The notes under the pieces: model-generated
The model's database searches: none
The model's input: the letters and a program-made list of their open reading frames with translations, nothing else
Told to the model about the DNA's origin: nothing
From: an uncultured Pseudomonadota bacterium
Lineage (GTDB): Bacteria; Pseudomonadota; Alphaproteobacteria; Rs-D84
DNA: 6,517 nt
Direction: 5' to 3'
NCBI GenBank assembly: GCA_947306185.1
Contig: CAMZFU010000046.1
Span: 1-6,517 of the forward strand
Part shown: one piece after another, positions 1-4,943 of the stretch
How positions within the stretch are numbered: position 1 is the stretch's first letter
How the letters are laid out: each line of letters begins with the position of its first letter
Program-made: the position numbers and the translations under genes

Positions 1-414
1 TGGAAGGGAACAAATGGGAAAACCGCCAAAATATGCAGACGTGATGGCAGTGGTAATCCGGTGGCCGAAGAATGTGCCATGAAAAAGAAAGTCAAAAAAA
101 AGACCAATGGCGTAGAGGAAGATGTTTTGTTTACGGTTGAAGATTTTAATCCAAAGGTACTTGGTGCCGACGATGGTTCTGTGATAGATTTTTCCAACAA
201 GGCGCGTCTTGGAACAACATTAAAGGGGGCCGGGGTTGGTGGCGCAATGGGGGCATTTTCGGGGTATCAAGGTGCCCAGGCGGATATCGAAGACCGTTTA
301 ACCCAGGCAATACGTGAATATAATGATTCTTTGGAAAAGGTATATTGTGGTACGGGTAAAAAGTTCCTGTCGTTCTATAATGATGATGCGATTATACCGG
401 CAATGAAGAATTAA
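1..414 (+). CDS. C-terminal part of an unrecognised protein with a glycine-zipper segment (5' partial)
   Basis: The frame is open from the first base of the window to a TAA at 412-414, giving 137 residues. The gene most likely starts upstream. An internal GTG (61) or ATG (79) could serve as a start, but I see no convincing ribosome binding site before either. The visible part has a lysine-rich stretch (about nt 79-105), an acidic stretch (about 109-195), and a glycine-zipper-like segment (nt 211-276) with G spaced at G.GVGGAMGAF.G. After that come an amphipathic charged helix and one cysteine (codon 346-348). No catalytic motif is visible and I do not recognise the family. The pattern of Gly/Ala-rich segment followed by charged helix and lone cysteine recalls the secreted protein at 2204-3118, so distant kinship is possible but unproven. 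It converges on the nucleotidase gene and ends at the shared terminator at 413-443. Confidence 0.7.
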   Translation, partial: WKGTNGKTAKICRRDGSGNPVAEECAMKKKVKKKTNGVEEDVLFTVEDFNPKVLGADDGSVIDFSNKARLGTTLKGAGVGGAMGAFSGYQGAQADIEDRLTQAIREYNDSLEKVYCGTGKKFLSFYNDDAIIPAMKN

Positions 415-443
415 AAGAACCGCCAAATTGGCGGTTTCTTTTT
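413..443. terminator. Bidirectional rho-independent terminator between convergent genes
   Basis: The stem is AACCGCC (418-424) paired with GGCGGTT (430-436) around an AAATT loop. It is flanked by AAAAG on the left and CTTTTT on the right, so the stem plus U-tract reads as a terminator on the plus strand. With one bulged base it also reads as a terminator on the minus strand, where the tail is shorter. It begins inside the stop codon of the plus-strand gene and touches the stop codon of the minus-strand nucleotidase (442-444), so both convergent transcripts probably end here. Confidence 0.85.
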
Positions 444-966
444 ATCTGTTTTTTATATCAGTTAATCTTGCAATAACAGACGGTATATTGCGATTAAATA
501 AAACACCCGCGCCACCGGCATTTTCCCATTCTTGGATATTATCTATGCGGTCATCAACCAAAATATGATTTTGGCCGGGTTTCATCAATTCGCCTTTTGG
601 TGTATCACAAATGATTATATGTTTATCATCAAAAAATATCGGCAGTTTCTTTAGAATCCACATTCTTTTTTCATTCGCGATAAAGTTTACATAATCTTGG
701 CCGGCGATAAAGTTTTTTGCGTTTGGTGTCTTGCTAAGTACGAAAATTTCGCCCATTTGCATGGCATAGTATAACATTGTGTTTATATTTGGAATTGCCG
801 GTAAATCGCGCCAGAAATGTGTATTGCTTTCTATTGTCTGCCACATTTTCTTTTTTGCATTACGCGCATTGTCGTCCAAAAACTGTGTCGGGCGGTTTGT
901 GTTTATATCAGCGTTTTGTGGGAAATCTACTAATACGCCGTCCATATCAAAATAGATTTTATACAT
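442..966 (-). CDS. HAD-superfamily 5'(3')-deoxyribonucleotidase-like phosphatase (NT5C family)
   Basis: The 174-residue product carries all four HAD phosphatase motifs. Motif I is DMDGV at D7/D9 (nucleophile and acid/base Asp). Motif II is VLSKT (S78). A motif III lysine is plausible at K124 or K129. Motif IV is VDDRIDN with D138 and D139 for Mg2+. The length, the short N-terminus directly before motif I, and the xxVDDRxxNxxxWxxxGGxGxLF pattern fit the NT5C/YorS-type family, whose members dephosphorylate (deoxy)nucleoside monophosphates in the cytoplasm. Substrate choice cannot be read from the sequence. The start at 966 is preferred over an in-frame ATG at 996 because AAGGGG lies seven bases upstream and MYKIYFDMDGV places motif I at its usual position. 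It has its own promoter (998-1025) and appears to be transcribed alone, ending at the shared terminator. Confidence 0.85.
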   Translation of the reverse strand: MYKIYFDMDGVLVDFPQNADINTNRPTQFLDDNARNAKKKMWQTIESNTHFWRDLPAIPNINTMLYYAMQMGEIFVLSKTPNAKNFIAGQDYVNFIANEKRMWILKKLPIFFDDKHIIICDTPKGELMKPGQNHILVDDRIDNIQEWENAGGAGVLFNRNIPSVIARLTDIKNR

Positions 967-972
967 TATTTG

Positions 973-978
973 CCCCTT
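973..978 (-). promoter_or_regulatory. Ribosome binding site deciding the nucleotidase start
   Basis: AAGGGG on the minus strand is six to seven bases upstream of the ATG at 966-964. It supports that start over the in-frame ATG ten codons upstream, which would also lie close to the predicted -10 element. Confidence 0.6.
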
Positions 979-997
979 GTAATCTTTTGATAACACA

Positions 998-1025
998 TTT
1001 GTACCAAAAAGAGTGTATATGTCAA
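998..1025 (-). promoter_or_regulatory. Sigma70-type promoter for the nucleotidase gene
   Basis: On the minus strand a perfect -35 TTGACA (1025-1020) is followed after 16 bp by TACAAA (1003-998, 4 of 6 matches to TATAAT). Transcription would begin near 991, leaving a leader of about 25 nt containing the ribosome binding site. This suggests the nucleotidase is uncoupled from the protease operon upstream. Confidence 0.6.
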
Positions 1026-1067
1026 GCGTTGAAGATGTTTTGCGGTGCGGAATGTACCCAAGGGCAG

Positions 1068-1084
1068 GCGATTATTTTAATCGC
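1068..1084. repeat. Perfect 7-bp inverted repeat over the protease stop codon
   Basis: GCGATTA (1068-1074) and TAATCGC (1078-1084) pair around a 3-base loop that runs into the TAA stop of the protease gene. No T-tract follows on the minus strand (next bases CTGCCC), so it is not a canonical intrinsic terminator. It could stabilise the 3' end of the operon transcript or be coincidental. Confidence 0.4.
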
Positions 1085-2207
1085 ATTCTAATTGCATAAT
1101 TTCTTCGTTTAATAACTGTCTAATTTGTTCTGGGTCAGTTATTACGTTGCCTGATGGAATATCGCTTGATGGGGGCGTTGTGGTCACTGGTTCTGCCGCA
1201 GGTGGCGCCGGTGGGTTGGGTTGTTGGGTTGGGGGCGTTGGTTGCACCGGTTTATTTGGAATTGGGCCAGTATTCGGTTTCGTTGGGTGTCCATTTGGAT
1301 TAGTAACAAGCGTCACGGGCGTATTTGGTGTGTTACCACCAAGGGTCGGCGTATGTCCAATAGTATCTATTAGGTTCTTGGCACTTGTGTAGAAATTTTC
1401 GTTTTTAACTGCATTCCCACCAACACTTTCATCTTGTGAGAAAAACATATGTGGGCCCGAATTGTTTAAACCCACAATCGTATCGCCACGTAACAACGGT
1501 GCCCCAGAATCACCACCAGAGCTATCACAATCTGTGGTAAGCATTAATGATGATTTTGGGTGAGTTCCTTTGATGTTACAAGTCTGAACTTTAAATTTAC
1601 TAGTATCGTTTAATAATGGTTCAAAACCGGCATTTTTAACGGCATCATTAAAATACTTCCAAACACACCCTAATTGGTCTTGTTGTGTTTTGCATTCGTG
1701 CTCATAATACCGGTCATACGTTTGCATAAATAACTGCTTTAATGGTTGAACTTCGCTATCTTTGATAACGCGCAGGCATCCGAATCCGCCACGGTTAATA
1801 GGTCCCGTCGTAGATTTAGACGCCACATTTTTGAAATTTGGATTTGATTCATTTGTGGTTAGTATCGCCCAATCTTGTCCATCGAATGTTTGACCGGGTT
1901 TCCCAATTGCGGCGATACGTGTGATTTCTGTTTTAACGTACCTTGTGCCGTTCCAAAATTCTATGTGGCATGATGTTGCGGGATTACATTCGGCGGCGCA
2001 ATGACGATTTGTTATAATTAAATTGGGCGCGATAAATCCTGCCGTGCAAACACCGCCCGCTTTTGTCTTAAATTGAGCAATTGACGAATACATTGGGTCG
2101 CGTAATGAACCATAAGTGCGATCATCTAATATGCCTATGTTACCACCAGCACCCGCAAATGCGCTTGATGTTAATAGTGTACATAAGATTCCAAAATTGA
2201 TTCTCAT
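1077..2207 (-). CDS. Secreted trypsin-like serine protease with proline-rich C-terminal tail
   Basis: The 376-residue product has a Sec signal peptide (MRINFG, hydrophobic core, probable cleavage after AFA at residue 18). A chymotrypsin-fold protease domain follows, with the complete triad: H69 in TNRHC, D112 in GQDWAIL, and S234 in GGDSGAP. It is therefore predicted to be an active exported endopeptidase, family S1/Trypsin_2-like. Ten cysteines in the mature chain suggest disulfides in an oxidising compartment. Residues about 286-355 form a Pro/Thr/Asn-rich linker, followed by a short predicted helix (about 358-374) ending in LECD. Start choice: the ATG at 2207 overlaps the upstream stop as ATGA, and a signal peptide begins there. 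An ATG at 2231 is possible, but it would put the AGGAGG at 2226-2221 inside the gene. That site sits 13 bases before the chosen start, longer than ideal. Physiological substrates are unknown. Confidence 0.87.
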   Translation of the reverse strand: MRINFGILCTLLTSSAFAGAGGNIGILDDRTYGSLRDPMYSSIAQFKTKAGGVCTAGFIAPNLIITNRHCAAECNPATSCHIEFWNGTRYVKTEITRIAAIGKPGQTFDGQDWAILTTNESNPNFKNVASKSTTGPINRGGFGCLRVIKDSEVQPLKQLFMQTYDRYYEHECKTQQDQLGCVWKYFNDAVKNAGFEPLLNDTSKFKVQTCNIKGTHPKSSLMLTTDCDSSGGDSGAPLLRGDTIVGLNNSGPHMFFSQDESVGGNAVKNENFYTSAKNLIDTIGHTPTLGGNTPNTPVTLVTNPNGHPTKPNTGPIPNKPVQPTPPTQQPNPPAPPAAEPVTTTPPSSDIPSGNVITDPEQIRQLLNEEIMQLECD

Positions 2208-3118
2208 AATGCGCCAATTGCCTCCTCGCATGCGGTGGCATTTTTGATATTATCATTTATCGCTTTTAATGTGATGGCATTAAACACCGTCGATGCGCCA
2301 GATGCGACCGCGGACGTGCCCGCCAAGACATTTGCCGCAGTATCCATTTTTTTATTGGCTTGTTTTTTTGAATTCGCCACGGCTGATGTAATTGTTCCGG
2401 CCAGGCCCGTACCAATATTTACGGCGGATACTATTTTTGATGTGTTCGCGTTTTTAGAAACCTTTTCCATATGCATTGTGGTCATTTTCCCACATACACT
2501 TGCGGCCTCTTGTAATTTCTGGTATTCGGATGGTGCACAATCAAATTGCGCCTGTCCAATTTGTTGTTTGTTTTGATTGATGGTATCAAGGCATTTTTGT
2601 ATCATACCTTTAATGTCACCAGATTCATTTTGATTCTTGCTGGATATAACTGTGCCGGCAACCGCGGTCGCGGTGTTCCCCGCCATAAGACCAGTTCGCC
2701 AATTTCCCAATTTTTTTGCCTGTTCTTGTAATTGTCTTTTTTGGGCGCACATTCCATTGTACTTGTCACGGGCTTCTTCAAATGCGGCCATATTTTTCAG
2801 AAATCTTACAAAATCTGCATCAGACATATCTTTGATTTTGTTCATTTCTTTTTCTAATTCTGCGATTTTTTTATCAACACTGCTTTTTTTTATGCCGGCA
2901 TATAATGCACCGCCCGCCGCACCAGTTCCAACCGCAGTCACAATTACGTTTGCGGTTCCCATGGTTTTAATGTCTTGCAATTCTTTGGATATACCAAGGC
3001 ATGAACTGCGCAATGCGGCCACCGTCCAATTATACGTGCATTCGCCGGCCCGCGCATAATCAGTAAATATGCCGGATAACATACAAAATGGTAATAAAAT
3101 TACGATACGTTTTAACAT
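2204..3118 (-). CDS. Secreted helical protein with four Gly/Ala-rich segments, function unknown
   Basis: The 304-residue product begins with a Sec signal peptide (MLKR, hydrophobic core, probable cleavage ARA|GE after residue 24). The mature chain alternates charged, probably coiled helices (about 79-140, 161-227) with Gly/Ala/Thr-rich segments at about 54-76 (TGAAGGALYAG), 143-160 (AGNTATAVAGTVISS), 228-249 (NIGTGLAGTITSAVAN) and 258-287 (VLAGTSAVASGASTVF). The last three look like degenerate copies of one motif with AGT and small residues. Such segments can insert in or pack on membranes (glycine zippers). Seven cysteines are in the mature part (27, 40, 124, 176, 194, 209, 297). I do not recognise the family. 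The stop overlaps the protease start by ATGA, so the two are co-translated and probably work together or act on each other. No Shine-Dalgarno sequence is visible before the ATG. Confidence 0.8.
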   Translation of the reverse strand: MLKRIVILLPFCMLSGIFTDYARAGECTYNWTVAALRSSCLGISKELQDIKTMGTANVIVTAVGTGAAGGALYAGIKKSSVDKKIAELEKEMNKIKDMSDADFVRFLKNMAAFEEARDKYNGMCAQKRQLQEQAKKLGNWRTGLMAGNTATAVAGTVISSKNQNESGDIKGMIQKCLDTINQNKQQIGQAQFDCAPSEYQKLQEAASVCGKMTTMHMEKVSKNANTSKIVSAVNIGTGLAGTITSAVANSKKQANKKMDTAANVLAGTSAVASGASTVFNAITLKAINDNIKNATACEEAIGAL

Positions 3119-3132
3119 TTGTTGGTATTAAA

Positions 3133-3162
3133 ATTATATCATAAAAATCATAAAAATGTTAC
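3133..3162 (-). promoter_or_regulatory. Promoter of the secreted-protein/protease operon with repeat-built spacer
   Basis: On the minus strand GTAACA (3162-3157, 4 of 6 to TTGACA), an 18-bp spacer, and a perfect TATAAT (3138-3133). The spacer is exactly two copies of TTTTTATGA. Transcription would begin near 3126, leaving a leader of only about 8 nt with no Shine-Dalgarno sequence, so the first gene may be translated in a nearly leaderless way. Confidence 0.6.
3139..3156. repeat. Tandem 9-bp repeat, two copies, filling a promoter spacer
   Basis: TCATAAAAA occurs twice in direct tandem (3139-3147 and 3148-3156, plus-strand reading). The two copies exactly occupy the interval between the -10 and -35 elements of the operon promoter. 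Confidence 0.85.
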
Positions 3163-3171
3163 GCAATTTTT

Positions 3172-3198
3172 AAGGGCGGTATAACATACACCGCCCTT
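3172..3198. repeat. Inverted repeat AAGGGCGGT-N9-ACCGCCCTT (terminator-like hairpin or operator)
   Basis: Perfect 9-bp arms (3172-3180, 3190-3198) flank a 9-base loop, 24 bases past the glyQS stop codon on the minus strand. The position suits a 3'-end hairpin for glyQS. However, the minus-strand tail is AAAAATT rather than a U-tract, so it is not a standard intrinsic terminator. It also lies ten bases upstream of the -35 element of the next operon, centred about 59 bp before the predicted start site, where activators often bind. Both readings are open. Confidence 0.6.
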
Positions 3199-3222
3199 GT
3201 CATAGAAAATTATCGTTATAAA

Positions 3223-4587
3223 TTATTTGCCGTTTATAATAGATTTAACGTGGGCCGTTACATCGGCAATTGGAATGCGTTCTTGGTCCATCGTATCACG
3301 ATGACGAACGGTGACCATTTTATCTTCCAACGTTTGATGATCGACAGTTATGCAAACCGGTGTTCCGATTTCATCATGACGGCGATAGTTCTTACCAATG
3401 TTCCCAGAATTTTCTAATTCAATACGTCCAATGCCAAGTGCACGCAAATCATTTTCAATGTTTTCGGCAATACCGACCAATTCCGGAACATTACGTGCCA
3501 ATGGTATAACCGCCGCCTTGACCGGGGCAAGTTGCGGTTTCAATTTCAGAACAGTGCGAGTTTTCCCGTCGCCAAGGTCTTCTTCGGTATATGCCTCTAT
3601 CATCAATGCCATCATTGCACGATTAACGCCCATGGCGGTTTCTACAACGTATGGAATAAAACTTTCACCAGTTTGTGGGTCAGAATATGCCAACTTTATT
3701 GTGCTGTCGACATTTTCCATAACATGTGCTGCAATTTTAAATTCATTTTGTGATTTTGTATGGGAGCCCAAATCAAAGTCTTGACGATTGTGTACACCTT
3801 CGACTTCGTCAAATCCATCTGGAAATTCGTATTCAATATCACCCGCGGCTTTGGCATAATGTGCCAATTTTTCGTGTGGGGTGAAACGTAATTTATTGGC
3901 CGGGATACCAAGCACATTGGTCCACCATGCAATGCGTGTTTCGCGCCACATTTCAAAATACTTTTCATCTTCACCCGGACGCACAAAATATTGCATTTCT
4001 GCCTGTTCAAATTCTCGCATACGGAATACAAAACCACGTGGCGATATTTCATTACGAAATGCCTTGCCAATTTGGGCAATTCCAAAAGGTAATTTGTGTG
4101 GTGTTGCATCAAGAACGTTCTTGAAATTGATATATGTTGTTGTCGCTGTTTCCGGGCGCAGGTATGCGTTCACTTCGCCATTTGCAACCGCACCAATTGA
4201 AAGTCCCATCATCAATTGATATTCGCGCGGTGGCATTAAATCTGTGGAACCACAATTATCGCACTTTGTTTGGTCGCGCATTTTATCTTGGCGCATACGG
4301 GCACCACATTTCTTACATTCGACCAATGGATCGGAAAAACCGCCTTCGTGGCCAGAATATTTCCACATTAAACGATTGCCGATAAGTGATGCATCCAAAC
4401 CTTCGATATCATTACGGGAATATATCATAGAATTCCACCACGCATTGCGGATGTTTTTCATCAATTCCACACCGTATGGACCATAATCATATGTCCCACC
4501 AAGTCCGCCATATATTTCAGACCCAGTAAATATGAACCCACGTCTTTTACATAATGCAACGATATCATTTACACTTTTTGCCGGCAT
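3223..4587 (-). CDS. glyQS: Glycine--tRNA ligase, single-chain (alpha2) class II type
   Basis: This cytoplasmic enzyme charges tRNA-Gly with glycine using ATP. The 454-residue product matches the homodimeric GlyRS family (usual bacterial length about 460). N-terminal residues GFIFTGSEIYGG and YDYGPYG (about 17-38) are family signatures. A CxxC...CxxC zinc knuckle is at C91, C94, C109 and C112. Motif 2 is FRNEISPR...FRMREFEQAE (178-197). Motif 3 is around MGVNRAMMAL (R323). The C-terminal anticodon-binding domain spans about 355-454. The ATG at 4587 is chosen because MPAKSVNDIV begins the conserved domain and GGGGG lies seven bases upstream. A longer reading from 4689 would run through the promoter and the ferredoxin terminator. 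The gene appears monocistronic. It is the single-chain form, not the separate alpha and beta subunit genes common in Proteobacteria. Confidence 0.95.
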   Translation of the reverse strand: MPAKSVNDIVALCKRRGFIFTGSEIYGGLGGTYDYGPYGVELMKNIRNAWWNSMIYSRNDIEGLDASLIGNRLMWKYSGHEGGFSDPLVECKKCGARMRQDKMRDQTKCDNCGSTDLMPPREYQLMMGLSIGAVANGEVNAYLRPETATTTYINFKNVLDATPHKLPFGIAQIGKAFRNEISPRGFVFRMREFEQAEMQYFVRPGEDEKYFEMWRETRIAWWTNVLGIPANKLRFTPHEKLAHYAKAAGDIEYEFPDGFDEVEGVHNRQDFDLGSHTKSQNEFKIAAHVMENVDSTIKLAYSDPQTGESFIPYVVETAMGVNRAMMALMIEAYTEEDLGDGKTRTVLKLKPQLAPVKAAVIPLARNVPELVGIAENIENDLRALGIGRIELENSGNIGKNYRRHDEIGTPVCITVDHQTLEDKMVTVRHRDTMDQERIPIADVTAHVKSIINGK

Positions 4588-4614
4588 AATCAAACCCCCA
4601 TGTTTATAATTGTA

Positions 4615-4649
4615 ATTATAAGTATTATATTTTATTACGTGTTTTGCAA
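4615..4649 (-). promoter_or_regulatory. AT-rich promoter region of glyQS
   Basis: Two perfect TATAAT hexamers occur on the minus strand (4629-4624 and 4620-4615), downstream of TTGCAA (4649-4644). TTGCAA to the first hexamer is 14 bp, shorter than ideal, so the exact -35/-10 pairing is uncertain. The region lies between the ferredoxin terminator and the glyQS start, which supports an independent promoter. Confidence 0.45.
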
Positions 4650-4662
4650 CAGTTTTTGCCAT

Positions 4663-4687
4663 AAAAAATGGGGGCGATTTGCCCCCC
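4663..4687 (-). terminator. Rho-independent terminator of the BI-1/ferredoxin operon
   Basis: On the minus strand GGGGGC (4686-4681), an AAATC loop and GCCCCC (4675-4670) form a pure G/C stem. It is followed by ATTTTTT (4669-4663). It lies 18 bases past the ferredoxin stop codon. A run of A on the other flank might let it also work weakly in the plus direction, but no plus-strand gene enters it. Confidence 0.9.
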
Positions 4688-4704
4688 AAAAAAAGACCTG
4701 TTTT

Positions 4705-4923
4705 TTATTTTTGGTCTGGTTTAGGTTGTGGTTTAGGTTGCGGGGTTTGTTCTGGTGCAATTGCCATTGCCGGGCATACAGATGCACACGCACCACATGA
4801 AACACATACCTTTGGGTCAATAACACATTTGCCATCTGGCCCCGCAGAAATTGCCTGCATTGGGCAACCCGACATGCATGTGTGACAACCGATACATTCG
4901 TTTGGATCTATTTTATAAGCCAT
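4705..4923 (-). CDS. 2[4Fe-4S] ferredoxin-like electron carrier with Pro/Gln/Lys tail
   Basis: The 72-residue product has two classic cluster motifs, CxxCxxCxxxCP at C10/C13/C16/C20 and at C40/C43/C46/C50, so it should bind two [4Fe-4S] clusters and shuttle electrons in the cytoplasm at low potential. An extra cysteine, C33, lies between the motifs. After residue 58 the chain ends in a PQPKPQPKP tail unlike compact clostridial-type ferredoxins of about 55 residues. The start at 4923 is set by GGAG six bases upstream. An in-frame ATG at 4935 would contain that site. It lies 20 bp after the BI-1 gene, with no promoter seen in the gap, and before a strong terminator, so the two are very likely co-transcribed. 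Its redox partner is not in the window. Confidence 0.92.
   Translation of the reverse strand: MAYKIDPNECIGCHTCMSGCPMQAISAGPDGKCVIDPKVCVSCGACASVCPAMAIAPEQTPQPKPQPKPDQK
4717..4740. repeat. Tandem 12-bp repeat inside the ferredoxin tail
   Basis: TGGTTTAGGTTG occurs twice, perfectly and in tandem (4717-4728, 4729-4740). On the coding (minus) strand each copy encodes Gln-Pro-Lys-Pro, so a copy change would keep the frame and lengthen or shorten the tail by four residues. Confidence 0.9.
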
Positions 4924-4929
4924 TTTTTT

Positions 4930-4933
4930 CTCC
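4930..4933 (-). promoter_or_regulatory. Ribosome binding site deciding the ferredoxin start
   Basis: GGAG on the minus strand lies six A residues before the ATG at 4923-4921. The in-frame ATG four codons upstream overlaps this site and has no site of its own, so the shorter protein is preferred. Confidence 0.75.
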
Positions 4934-4943
4934 ATTGTTTTTG

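Noticed and set aside
14..82. Short plus-strand frame starting at the ATG at 14 after AAGGGAA
   Set aside because: It ends after 22 codons and lies in another frame of the open gene that runs through the left edge; there is no support beyond the chance ribosome-site-like bases.
777..1091. Plus-strand open frame antisense to the nucleotidase
   Set aside because: It lies opposite a gene with clear HAD motifs, crosses that gene's promoter, and its product has no recognisable domain or ribosome binding site.
1147..1392. Plus-strand Gly/Val-rich open frame
   Set aside because: It is the complement of the proline-rich linker of the protease. Pro codons read backwards give Gly, so the composition is an artefact.
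3119..3222. A tRNA or small RNA gene in the glyQS-to-operon gap
   Set aside because: Only one hairpin and a promoter are visible. No cloverleaf, TTC loop or CCA end was found.
3696..4112. Minus-strand frame of 138 codons within glyQS
   Set aside because: It is an out-of-frame reading inside a strongly conserved synthetase gene and looks compositionally random.
500..4590. Recurrent GCCGGC/GCCGG words as a DNA uptake or chi-like signal
   Set aside because: They fall in coding sequence in varying contexts and orientations without a longer shared core, and fit Ala/Gly/Pro codon use.
4588..4689. N-terminal extension of glyQS to an ATG at 4689
   Set aside because: It would be encoded by the ferredoxin terminator and the AT-rich promoter region, and family alignment begins at MPAKSVNDIV.
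4600..4885. Plus-strand open frames opposite the ferredoxin gene
   Set aside because: They cover the complement of CxxC-rich coding sequence and a terminator, and have no supported start.
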